Below are positions 1 through 6,732 of a DNA stretch of 9,401 bases, piece by piece; the stretch's first letter is position 1, and every line of letters starts with the position of its first letter. The translations under genes were made by a program, and so were the position numbers. The DNA is taken from the NCBI GenBank assembly GCA_013816685.1, contig JACDDX010000045.1:1-9401 (forward strand), in the 5' to 3' direction. Under the pieces are notes generated by a model that searched no databases, was not told where the DNA came from, and was given only the letters and a program-made list of their open reading frames with translations. The stretch comes from Gemmatimonadales bacterium (GTDB lineage: Bacteria > Gemmatimonadota > Gemmatimonadetes > Gemmatimonadales > GWC2-71-9).

Positions 1-235
1 CGCGGCCGCGCACCGCCTCGAGCGCGGCGCGGTCGAGCACGTCGGCCCGGTCGGTGTGCAGGCGGCCGTTTGCCTCGCGCTCCAGCCGGATCCAGGCCGC
101 CGACGGCGTGGCTTCGCTCCGGTCCACGCCGATGACCTCGGCGCCTTCGCTCAGCAGCGCCTCGCACCAGACCGGCCCCAGCCGGCCGAGCGCACCGGTC
201 ACCAGCGCGACTCGGCCGCGCAGCGCGCCACTCAC
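1..235 (-). CDS. SDR-family NAD(P)-dependent oxidoreductase/epimerase, N-terminal part (cut by left edge)
   Basis: The first 78 residues of a Rossmann-fold short-chain dehydrogenase/reductase are present; the rest lies beyond the left edge. A glycine-rich nucleotide-binding loop, TGALGRLG (residues 13-20), follows strand VALVT. A second strand, AEVIGVD, ends in Asp38, which in this superfamily usually means NAD(H) rather than NADP(H). The start chosen is GTG at 235-233, because GTGA overlaps the stop of the NeuB-family gene by 4 bp and GAGGCGGA (243-236) sits directly upstream. No ATG lies between this GTG and the glycine loop. Position after a nonulosonate synthase suggests a sugar-nucleotide or nonulosonate-precursor oxidoreductase, of the kind found beside NeuB homologues in flagellin- or LPS-modification loci. 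That role is inferred from context; the substrate cannot be read from this fragment. Confidence 0.82.
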   Translation of the reverse strand, partial: MSGALRGRVALVTGALGRLGPVWCEALLSEGAEVIGVDRSEATPSAAWIRLEREANGRLHTDRADVLDRAALEAVRGR

Positions 236-1311
236 TCCGCCTCGCCCTGGTCCAGCACCTCAAAGGTGATATCGTCCTCGGCCGCGAGCGCACGCAGCAG
301 TGTGCGCCCCACGACCCGGTCGTAGTGCACTGGCGAGAGTCCGTCGCCGGGCGAGCGCATGGCCACGTCCGCTTCCCCGAGTACGTGACCGGTGGGCAGG
401 GCCCGGCTCGCCACGAGCTTCTTGCCCATCTTCCGGAGTGGCGACACCTCGTCGGGGAGCGGGCATTTCTTGCGGCTCCCCAGCGCCAGGCGCGTGCGCT
501 GGAGATCCCGCACCAGCTTTCGCATGCCGATCGGCTCGAGCGAGAAGGCGTGATCGGTGCCTTTCCAGGTGTGATTCAGCGTGAAGTGCTTTTCCACGAT
601 GCGGGCGCCAAGGACGTAGGCCGCGACGGCCATCGCGATGCCGTTCTCGTGATCCGAGAGGCCGATGACCAGCTCGGGAAACCGCTCGCGGAATGTCGTC
701 ACCACATTCAGGTGCAGCTGCTCGGCCTCGGCCGGATAGGCCGCCGTGCACTGCAGGAAGCTCAGCTGCGGGTTGATCGGCATGATCGTGTCGTAAGCGC
801 GAACAACATCCTCCATGGTGGCGCCGCCGGTGCTTACGATCATCGGCTTCCCGATCCGGGCTACGTGCCGCAGGAGCGGGAGGGTCCGGAGGTCGCCCGA
901 GGCGATTTTATAGGCCGGCATGTCGAGCGCCGCGAGAAAGTCGGCGCTCGGGATGTCGAAGGCGGTCGCGAAGAGTGTGATGGCGATCGACCGACAGTAG
1001 CGCTGCAGCTCGAGGTACTCTTCGCGGTTGAACTCGAGCGCTTCGCGGTGCTCCCCGTAGGTGGCGCCGAAGCTGTTCTCGTTGTCGTACGGCTTGTCGT
1101 ACATCGCGCGGGTGTAGAGGGTCCGGTTGTCACGCTTCTGCAGCTTCACCGCGTCGACGCCACACTCCTTGGCTCCCCGGAACAGCGCCTTGCATTTCTC
1201 GATGTCGCCCTGGTGGTTGTGGCCGACCTCGGCGATGACGTAGGCATCGGCCTGGTCGGAGATCAGAGTCCCCTCAACCACGAGCGACCTGAGCGCTCCG
1301 GATGTCGTCAT
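232..1311 (-). CDS. neuB: N-acetylneuraminate synthase family protein (NeuB-like nonulosonic acid synthase with SAF domain)
   Basis: A 359-aa protein, close to the usual NeuB length of about 350. The family condenses phosphoenolpyruvate with an N-acylmannosamine-type six-carbon sugar to give a nine-carbon acid (sialic, legionaminic or related) in the cytoplasm. The TIM-barrel part covers roughly residues 20-280: IAEVGHNHQG (Glu28), VKLQK (Lys56), AYKIASGD (Lys135), GLSDH (His221) and EKHF (His242). The two histidines match the metal ligands known in NeuB. A C-terminal antifreeze-like SAF domain (about 295-355) carries MRSPGDG, with Arg319 at the position that contacts the sugar substrate. ATG at 1311 was chosen because it overlaps the upstream methyltransferase stop (ATGA) and has GGGAG 7 nt upstream. 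The family is secure but the exact sugar is not. No cytidylyltransferase or UDP-GlcNAc 2-epimerase is in the window, so sialic acid itself is not shown. Confidence 0.93.
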   Translation of the reverse strand: MTTSGALRSLVVEGTLISDQADAYVIAEVGHNHQGDIEKCKALFRGAKECGVDAVKLQKRDNRTLYTRAMYDKPYDNENSFGATYGEHREALEFNREEYLELQRYCRSIAITLFATAFDIPSADFLAALDMPAYKIASGDLRTLPLLRHVARIGKPMIVSTGGATMEDVVRAYDTIMPINPQLSFLQCTAAYPAEAEQLHLNVVTTFRERFPELVIGLSDHENGIAMAVAAYVLGARIVEKHFTLNHTWKGTDHAFSLEPIGMRKLVRDLQRTRLALGSRKKCPLPDEVSPLRKMGKKLVASRALPTGHVLGEADVAMRSPGDGLSPVHYDRVVGRTLLRALAAEDDITFEVLDQGEAE

Positions 1312-2027
1312 GCCGGCGCTCCCGCATTCACCGCTAGCTCGAAGACGTAAAAATCGGCAAACGACCCCTCCCCTGGCCCGTCGCCCAGCGGATACTGATT
1401 GGCCACCCGGGTCCGGAGGCGCCACTCCCCGAGATGCTGAGCGACCCACGCAGTGAACTGCCGATGCCGGACATGCCGATCCGGGCTCGGGGCGTCCGTG
1501 TCACTGGAATAGATGATGACGTATCTCCTCGCCGCACCAAACAGGTGCCGCATGTACGCCTCGAACGTCGCTTGCTCCACGAGGTGATACACGACGTCAA
1601 GCGAGAGCGTCAGCTCGGCGCGAAAGACTCCGAGGTTATCCGCAAACCCTTCGGGGTGATAAAGGAAAAAGCTCTTGGCAGAGTCGTCGGAAAAGCGTTT
1701 GGCGCAAGTCCGGATTGCGACGCGTGAGACATCGAGCCCGACATAGTTCCGGTAGGGCACCAAGGAGAGCTGATTCCCGTCACCACAGCCGAATTCGATG
1801 GCGCTCGTGACACCTTCCTGCATCAGAAACTCGCTGATGAACTTTGCCTTCCATTCGGCGAGCGGTCCGTAGGACCCTCGACCTGACGTTCCGCCGTGCG
1901 CGTACCGCTGTTCCCAGTAGTGTTCCGAGCTGCGAAACGTGTGAGGACCTATTCCCAACGCTGCGGCGGCCTGACGGACGAGCGGTAGTTTGACGACCGC
2001 AAGTTTCAGTGCTTCAAGCATGCTCAT
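1308..2027 (-). CDS. Class I SAM-dependent methyltransferase (second in locus)
   Basis: A 239-aa soluble protein with a class I methyltransferase core. Motif I is AIEFGCGDGNQL (77-88), followed by VGLDV (96-100), whose Asp99 would hold the SAM ribose. The post-motif strand TLSLDVVYHLVE (140-151) stands where the acidic/D-V-Y/L segment is expected. The N-terminal part (residues 37-62, HYWEQRY...) resembles the lead-in of small methyltransferases in polysaccharide clusters. The acceptor is unknown; from context it is a sugar or sugar nucleotide. Two ATG codons (2027 and 2021) are possible. I chose 2027, with GAGGCGG just upstream; 2021 would give better spacing and lose two residues. The gene lies 14 bp after the flippase stop and its TGA overlaps the NeuB-family start. 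It is less GC-rich than its neighbours (30 of 60 bases G or C in 1621-1680), which may mark a separate origin. Confidence 0.85.
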   Translation of the reverse strand: MSMLEALKLAVVKLPLVRQAAAALGIGPHTFRSSEHYWEQRYAHGGTSGRGSYGPLAEWKAKFISEFLMQEGVTSAIEFGCGDGNQLSLVPYRNYVGLDVSRVAIRTCAKRFSDDSAKSFFLYHPEGFADNLGVFRAELTLSLDVVYHLVEQATFEAYMRHLFGAARRYVIIYSSDTDAPSPDRHVRHRQFTAWVAQHLGEWRLRTRVANQYPLGDGPGEGSFADFYVFELAVNAGAPA

Positions 2028-2041
2028 TCCGCCTCGTTCAT

Positions 2042-3538
2042 CTAGGCCCTCCGTACCCCGGTACGACGTCGCAGCCAGCCGTTCATGGCTGCGGTCAGCG
2101 ATGGGCTGAGCCGAGCCAGGACGACACAGTACAGCGCGCTGCCAAGAAATGCTGCGGCGACCAGGCTGGAGCGCCCGTATACCGGAGCCTGGGCGACCCC
2201 AACCTCCAGACAGGCGACGAGCGCGAGAGTCGCAAGGCCGGCTGGCCAGCCGACGCCGACCAGATCTGCCAACCGGACGTCTGCCAAACGGCGGGCAATG
2301 TACAGGATGACCGGCAGGCAGACCACGTGGATGACCGAAAACGCGATTGCAGTCCCTGCTACGCCCCAGCGCGACCCCACCCAGAGTGCCGCCGCGACCA
2401 CCGGGGTAAAGCCGATGGCCCAGGCGAGGAGGAGGCCCGGTCGGTTCAGCCCTTTCATGAGCTGTCCCGTGGGCGAGTACATCACCTGCATGAGTGCCGC
2501 GACCGACAGCACCTGCACCAGTACCGCCGCCTCCCGCCACTGCGTGCCGAACAGCGTCACAACGGCAGGGGCCATCATCACCATGCCTGCCAGACCGGGG
2601 AGAACGATCGCCAACATGGGCCGGCTCGTGCGTCGGATGAGCGCCCGTACCGCTCTTGGGTCGTGCTGCCAGCGAGCGACTTCGGGAAAGAGATAATTGC
2701 CGAAGGCACCGACAATCACGGTAACGGGCAGGATGATTAGACGGGATGCGAAGGCGTACAGCCCGACGGCGTGGGCGCCCAGCGTAAAGCCGATGACGAG
2801 TCGGTCGGTATTCTGGGAGATCGCTTTGAAGAAGTTGAACCCCAGGACGCGCGAACTGTACGGCCAGAGCTCGGCCGCCGCGGCACGTGAGACCTCGTGC
2901 CAGCGCGGGCGCCAGCTCGTGACCTGCCAGAGCAGGACGGTGCCAACGGAGGCGCCCACCAGGGTCATGCCGACGAGGCTCCAGACGCCATACCCAGCCA
3001 ACGCCATTCCGACCCCGACCACGCCGCCCGCGACGTTGGACCCGACATCTCGCATGGCCAGCGCGCGGAAATTCACTGCGCGTTGTGCCAGGGCGGCCTG
3101 AGTCAGCGAGAGAGATCGGATGACGAACGCGGCGGCGAGCACGGTCATGACCGGCGCAACGGCCGGCATGCGGTAGAGGGCCGCCGCAGGGAATGCGAGG
3201 GCTGCCCCGAGCGCCGCCAGCATCACCCCCGCGGCCAGGTTGATCACGAAGGTCGTGGAGACGTGCGACGGTCGGAGTTCGGCCCGCTGGACCAGTGCCG
3301 CCCCGAAGCCGCTTTCAGCGAAGGCGCCGAGGATCGCGAGCCAGACCGACGCCATCGCAACGACGCCAAAGTCGCTGGGTGGAAGCACGACGGCGAGGAT
3401 GAGGAACACGATGTAGTTGACGGCCTGGCTGCCGATCTGCTGGATGAGTGACCACGCGATCGTCCGCCTTCCGGCCAACCTCCTCGCATCGAACTGATGG
3501 TGTCCGTCGTCGAGCGGATTTCCACCGCTTTCGGTCAT
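2042..3538 (-). CDS. wzx: Wzx-like lipopolysaccharide/O-unit flippase (MOP superfamily)
   Basis: A 498-aa polytopic membrane protein, the usual size for oligosaccharide flippases. After a hydrophilic N-terminus (about 1-22) come many hydrophobic segments, for example 40-52, 58-74, 94-120, 126-142, 168-204, 262-280, 308-330, 340-353, 368-386, 394-412, 430-447 and 457-476, which fits 12-14 helices. Residues 240-271 follow the pattern typical of the family: NTDRLVIG, then LGAHAVGLYAFASRL. The family moves undecaprenyl-diphosphate-linked glycan units from the cytoplasmic to the periplasmic face of the inner membrane. ATG at 3538 overlaps the glycosyltransferase stop (ATGA), with GGAAG just upstream. 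The family call is firm. Whether it serves a Wzy-type O-antigen or an exopolysaccharide cannot be told, since no polymerase is in view. Confidence 0.9.
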   Translation of the reverse strand: MTESGGNPLDDGHHQFDARRLAGRRTIAWSLIQQIGSQAVNYIVFLILAVVLPPSDFGVVAMASVWLAILGAFAESGFGAALVQRAELRPSHVSTTFVINLAAGVMLAALGAALAFPAAALYRMPAVAPVMTVLAAAFVIRSLSLTQAALAQRAVNFRALAMRDVGSNVAGGVVGVGMALAGYGVWSLVGMTLVGASVGTVLLWQVTSWRPRWHEVSRAAAAELWPYSSRVLGFNFFKAISQNTDRLVIGFTLGAHAVGLYAFASRLIILPVTVIVGAFGNYLFPEVARWQHDPRAVRALIRRTSRPMLAIVLPGLAGMVMMAPAVVTLFGTQWREAAVLVQVLSVAALMQVMYSPTGQLMKGLNRPGLLLAWAIGFTPVVAAALWVGSRWGVAGTAIAFSVIHVVCLPVILYIARRLADVRLADLVGVGWPAGLATLALVACLEVGVAQAPVYGRSSLVAAAFLGSALYCVVLARLSPSLTAAMNGWLRRRTGVRRA

Positions 3539-4830
3539 GCGATCTTCCGGGGCAGCATCGAGCGGAACGCGGTCGCGAATTGTCGGCTCGTTACATCCCT
3601 GTTGAACTCGGCCTCGACCTTCACCCGTCCCGCTCGTCCAAAAGCCTCCATCCTGCCAGCCGACGTGATCAGTGCAAGCACCGCTTGAGTCAATTCCTCA
3701 GGACTGTCCGGAGCTACGAGGATTCCCGTCTCCCCGTCCGCCACGAATTCCGGAATCCCGCCGACTCGTGCAGCCACCACCGGCCGGCAAGCCGCCATCG
3801 CCTCAGCCGCGGCAAGGCTGCCGCACGCGCGGGCACCGAGCGTAGGAACGGCGAGGACATGCAGGGCGGAAAGAATGAAGGGCAGTCTCCACTCCGGCAC
3901 ATCGACCAGGACATGGACGCGGCCGGGGTGGCGCACCCGCGCGGCGTGCGCCTCGGCGGTGAGTTCGCCCTGCGCACCTGCGATGATCACCCGCAGGTCG
4001 GGAGAACGATCGAACATGGCCGGCAGGGCAGCGAGCACCGTATGCAGCCCCATGTCGTGGATCATACGACCGATGAAGCCGATCACCGACCCCTGAGCCG
4101 GGAGATCGAGCTCCGCGAGCGCGGATTCTCGGCGCGGCAGCGAGGCGATGGGCTCGATCCTGACGCCATGGTGCACCACCCGCACGTGCGGGTCCAGTCC
4201 GAGCGTGCGATAGCTCGAGGCACAGTGCCGGGTCGGGGCGAACAGCATTCTCGCGGTGGAGGTCAGGTGCCGCACGAGTGGTCGGATGCGCTCGAGCTCC
4301 GCGCGGTGACTGTGGATCTCACCAAGATTCGTAACGGCCAGCGGCACACCGTACATCGCACTGACGAGCGCGCCGACCGGCGCGCCGCCGAGCAAATTGT
4401 ACGCGCTCACGACATCAATGGAGTGTCGCTCGACGATGCGCGCCGCCAGCACGGCCCGGGTGACGGCGGCGAGCCAGAACCGCAGCGGCGTCAAGCGGCG
4501 CAGCTCGAAGATGCGTCGCCGGTGGGGGCCGGTGCGGGCTGCGGCGAGAAACGCAATTGTTTCCGCACGCCGTCGCGCGACGCTGCGATCGTCCCGATGC
4601 ACGGTAACACCCGCATGGACGGTAACACCCGCATGAACGGTCGTCGCGGTCGTGCCGCCGGCGAGAACGTGCACATCCCAGCCGACGTCCACCAGGTGGG
4701 CCGCCAGGTCTTCAAGATGCTTGGGCACACCGCCGAACGGCGGCGGATAATTGCCGATCAGCAGGATGCCCGGCCGGCGTCCGTTCTCACCGTCGCTCAT
4801 GCGCCCGTCGCTCATGCGCCCGTCGCTCAT
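3535..4830 (-). CDS. Glycosyltransferase family 4-like protein (GT-B fold) with altered donor-site residues
   Basis: A 431-aa GT-B protein. The N-terminal acceptor domain opens with ILLIGNYPPPFGGVPKHLEDLA (22-43 region), the GGxxxH signature of GT4 enzymes. The C-terminal donor domain has VIGFIGRMIHDMGLHTVLAALP (249-270 region), RVIIAGA (280-286) and AEAMAACRPVVAARVGGIPE (342-361 region). Two residues usual for GT4 are absent. The Lys of GRLxxxKG is Met260. In the EX7E motif only the second Glu (Glu343) remains, with Ala335 at the first position. GT4 enzymes transfer a sugar from a nucleotide or lipid-phosphate donor; donor and acceptor here are unknown. Three ATG codons (4830, 4815, 4800) lie in a 15-bp tandem repeat, giving an N-terminus of MSDGR, MSDGR, MSDGE. 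I list the first because it forms ATGA with the upstream stop, but any may be used. A duplicated VHAGVT occurs at 65-76. No membrane segment is obvious, so it is probably cytoplasmic or membrane-peripheral. Confidence 0.9.
   Translation of the reverse strand: MSDGRMSDGRMSDGENGRRPGILLIGNYPPPFGGVPKHLEDLAAHLVDVGWDVHVLAGGTTATTVHAGVTVHAGVTVHRDDRSVARRRAETIAFLAAARTGPHRRRIFELRRLTPLRFWLAAVTRAVLAARIVERHSIDVVSAYNLLGGAPVGALVSAMYGVPLAVTNLGEIHSHRAELERIRPLVRHLTSTARMLFAPTRHCASSYRTLGLDPHVRVVHHGVRIEPIASLPRRESALAELDLPAQGSVIGFIGRMIHDMGLHTVLAALPAMFDRSPDLRVIIAGAQGELTAEAHAARVRHPGRVHVLVDVPEWRLPFILSALHVLAVPTLGARACGSLAAAEAMAACRPVVAARVGGIPEFVADGETGILVAPDSPEELTQAVLALITSAGRMEAFGRAGRVKVEAEFNRDVTSRQFATAFRSMLPRKIA
4601..4636. 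repeat. 18-bp tandem duplication inside the glycosyltransferase gene
   Basis: The plus-strand unit ACGGTAACACCCGCATGG (4601-4618) is repeated at 4619-4636 with one change at the last base. On the minus strand it encodes two copies of VHAGVT (about residues 65-76), in the N-terminal domain. It keeps the frame and looks like a recent slippage duplication. Confidence 0.93.
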
Positions 4831-4840
4831 GCGCCCGTCG
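4791..4840. repeat. 15-bp perfect tandem repeat, three copies plus 5 bases, at a stop/start junction
   Basis: The plus-strand unit CGTCGCTCATGCGCC occurs at 4791-4805, 4806-4820 and 4821-4835 without mismatch, then five more bases of a fourth copy. On the minus strand each unit carries ATGA. The rightmost holds the methyltransferase TGA stop and the first glycosyltransferase ATG; the other two give in-frame ATGs at 4815 and 4800. Because the unit is five codons, gain or loss of a copy would keep the glycosyltransferase in frame. Confidence 0.97.
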
Positions 4841-5594
4841 CCGCGACCGCGATGATGCTCTCGGTCACCACCGCGCCGGCTCGTCCCGTCTCAGCGAACA
4901 CCAGCAGCTTGTACCCAACCTCCACGCACTTCCAAAGCAGATGGCGCGGCAGGTCGCGCGGCCCGCGCAGCACCGGACCGGCCGGATGGAATTCGACCTG
5001 TCCGAATCCGGTCACCGCGAAGATCTGGCGGAGACTGCTTTCGGTGAACGCCATCTCGTGGGTGACGTCCCCGTAGCGGATCCGTCCCCAGAGCGGCGAC
5101 TCGGCGTTTGGGACCTGCACGATCAGGCGTCCACCGGATCGCAGCGCCGCGCGACAGCTATCGAGGGTCTCGATGGCGACGTCACGGGTCAGGTGCTCGA
5201 GCACGTCGCGCAGGATGAGCCGGTCGAACTGAGCGGGGCGGGTTGCGAGGTAGGAGCGGAGGTCCGCTTCCTCGACGGCGGCCACACCGAGCGCGCGGGC
5301 GATGCGGATCTGCTCGGGACTGATGTCGATCCCGTGAGCGTCCGCGTACCCGCGGCGCTGCAGCCACCAGAGCAGGTCGCCCGGGCCGCAACCGACGTCG
5401 AGGATCGCGGCCGAGCGATCGGGTGGGAAGAGGAGGGTCCAGCCGGCGTCGTAGATTCTTGCCCGGCCCTGCAGCATTCGGGCGGATGCACTGCCGTCGC
5501 GTCCTGCCACATGACTCGAGTAGTAGCGCTCGTAGAAGCGCTGCTTGTAATCGGGCCGTGTCAGGTCGGGCGTCTTCACATCGGGCGTCGTCAT
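4827..5594 (-). CDS. Class I SAM-dependent methyltransferase (first in locus)
   Basis: A 255-aa protein with a Methyltransf-11/23-type core. Motif I is ILDVGCGPGDL (64-74), with Asp90 in HGIDIS ending the second strand. RDVLEHL (129-135) is the motif-II region of this group, and GGRLIVQVPN (154-163) is the motif-III region. NAESP and THEMAFTESSLRQIF (162-192) are typical of methyltransferases acting on sugars in polysaccharide clusters. The acceptor is not known. ATG at 5594, 25 bp after the rmlB stop, is my choice. In-frame GTG codons at 5615 and 5609 are alternatives, and no strong ribosome-binding site separates them. From this ATG the protein begins with three five-residue units (TTPDV, KTPDL, TRPDY). 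The TGA stop falls inside the first copy of the 15-bp repeat and overlaps the glycosyltransferase start by 4 bp. Confidence 0.88.
   Translation of the reverse strand: MTTPDVKTPDLTRPDYKQRFYERYYSSHVAGRDGSASARMLQGRARIYDAGWTLLFPPDRSAAILDVGCGPGDLLWWLQRRGYADAHGIDISPEQIRIARALGVAAVEEADLRSYLATRPAQFDRLILRDVLEHLTRDVAIETLDSCRAALRSGGRLIVQVPNAESPLWGRIRYGDVTHEMAFTESSLRQIFAVTGFGQVEFHPAGPVLRGPRDLPRHLLWKCVEVGYKLLVFAETGRAGAVVTESIIAVAATGA
5547..5591 (-). repeat. Degenerate 15-bp/five-residue repeat at the methyltransferase N-terminus
   Basis: Immediately after the ATG at 5594 the protein reads TTPDV, KTPDL, TRPDY: three units with Pro-Asp fixed and a bulky residue last. At DNA level, TCGGGCGTC or a close variant recurs with 15-bp spacing on the plus strand. 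The copies have diverged more than the triplication at the next gene's start. Confidence 0.7.
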
Positions 5595-5619
5595 CTCGGA
5601 AGCATCCACGGTCACGAAG

Positions 5620-6732
5620 TTAACCCGCCGTCGCGCCGTACTGCCGTTCGGTCCACTCGCGATAGCTCCCATCCATGACCGCTCGCCACCAGCGCTCGTT
5701 CGCCAGGTACCACGCCACCGTCCGCTCCAATCCGGTCTCGAAACTCTCCGATGGGCGGAAGCCCAGCTCGAGCCCGATCCGGTCGGCGTCGATCGCATAG
5801 CGCCGGTCGTGCCCCGGCCGGTCGCGTACGAACGTGATCAGCGTCGACGTCTGGCGTCCGCGCGCGGGCGGTGCATCCGGAAAGCGGGCGGCGAGTCCGG
5901 CGTCGGCCCCAAAGGCGCCGTCGAGCAGCCGGCACAAGAGACGCACCACCGCGATGTTCGTCCACTCGTTCCGGCCGCCGACGCTGTAGACCGCGCCGAC
6001 TCGGCCGTCCGAGAGAACTCGGTCGATAGCGCGGCAGTGGTCGCCCACGTACAGCCAGTCACGCACGTTCATTCCGTCCCCATAGATCGGCATCGGCTTG
6101 CCCCCGAGCGCGTTGACGAGGCTCAGCGGAATCAGCTTCTCGGGAAACTGATAGGGGCCGTAGTTGTTGGAGCAGTTGCTGGTCGTGACCGGCAGTCCGT
6201 AGGTGTGATGATAGGCCCGGACCAGATGATCGGAGGCCGCCTTCGTCGCCGCGTAGGGAGAGTTCGGCGCATACGGGCTCGTCTCCTGAAACGGACGATC
6301 GTCCGGCTCGAGCGAACCGTAGACCTCGTCGGTGGAGACGTGATGGAATCGCACCGGGCCGCCGGTCCACGCGCCGTCCAGCCACGCAGCGCGCGCCGCC
6401 TTCAGCAACTCGTGGGTGCCCCGCACGTTGGTTTCCAGGAACGCATCCGGTCCGTGGATCGAACGATCCACATGTGACTCGGCCGCGAAGTGCACCACCG
6501 TATCGATCCGGTGCTCGCGCAGCAGCGACTCGGCGAGCCCCGGCGTGCAGATGTCACCATGGATGAGGGTAGAGACGGGACGGCCGTCGTCACCCTCCAG
6601 ACTGGCGGGATTGCCGGCATAGGTGAGCGCATCGAGCACGATCACGCGGTCGTTTGGATGCGCCGCCCGCCAGTAGCGCACGAAGTTGGCGCCGATGAAT
6701 CCGGCACCACCGGTCACCAGCAGATCAGCCAT
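5620..6732 (-). CDS. rmlB: dTDP-glucose 4,6-dehydratase
   Basis: A 370-aa extended SDR enzyme that converts dTDP-glucose to dTDP-4-keto-6-deoxyglucose, step 2 of dTDP-L-rhamnose synthesis, with tightly bound NAD. The sequence shows GGAGFIG (8-14) for NAD binding, Asp34 at the end of strand 2, and HFAAESHVDRSI (81-92). The dehydratase signature STDEVYG (133-139) carries the Thr134/Asp135/Glu136 catalytic set. The Tyr160-xxx-Lys164 pair is also present, followed by SNCSNNYGPYQFPEKLIP (185-202), which is nearly invariant in RmlB. The start is ATG at 6732, whose ATGGCTGA contains the rmlD stop, an 8-bp overlap implying coupled translation. A longer in-frame extension upstream lies inside rmlD and shows no Rossmann-like sequence, so I reject it. 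The gene belongs to the rmlACDB set. Confidence 0.97.
   Translation of the reverse strand: MADLLVTGGAGFIGANFVRYWRAAHPNDRVIVLDALTYAGNPASLEGDDGRPVSTLIHGDICTPGLAESLLREHRIDTVVHFAAESHVDRSIHGPDAFLETNVRGTHELLKAARAAWLDGAWTGGPVRFHHVSTDEVYGSLEPDDRPFQETSPYAPNSPYAATKAASDHLVRAYHHTYGLPVTTSNCSNNYGPYQFPEKLIPLSLVNALGGKPMPIYGDGMNVRDWLYVGDHCRAIDRVLSDGRVGAVYSVGGRNEWTNIAVVRLLCRLLDGAFGADAGLAARFPDAPPARGRQTSTLITFVRDRPGHDRRYAIDADRIGLELGFRPSESFETGLERTVAWYLANERWWRAVMDGSYREWTERQYGATAG

Noticed and set aside
1312..1449. Extension of the NeuB-family protein to 1449
   Set aside because: The added 46 residues overlap the methyltransferase coding sequence and are Arg/Gly-rich without family similarity. ATG at 1311 has a ribosome-binding site and the ATGA overlap.
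4791..4840. Short-spaced repeats as a CRISPR array
   Set aside because: The units are contiguous 15-mers with no spacers and lie inside coding sequence.
3448..5076. Long plus-strand open frame (542 codons) antisense to the flippase start, the glycosyltransferase and the methyltransferase
   Set aside because: It covers three clear coupled genes and has no recognisable fold or ribosome-binding site. Its repeats are only the reverse reading of the gene repeats.
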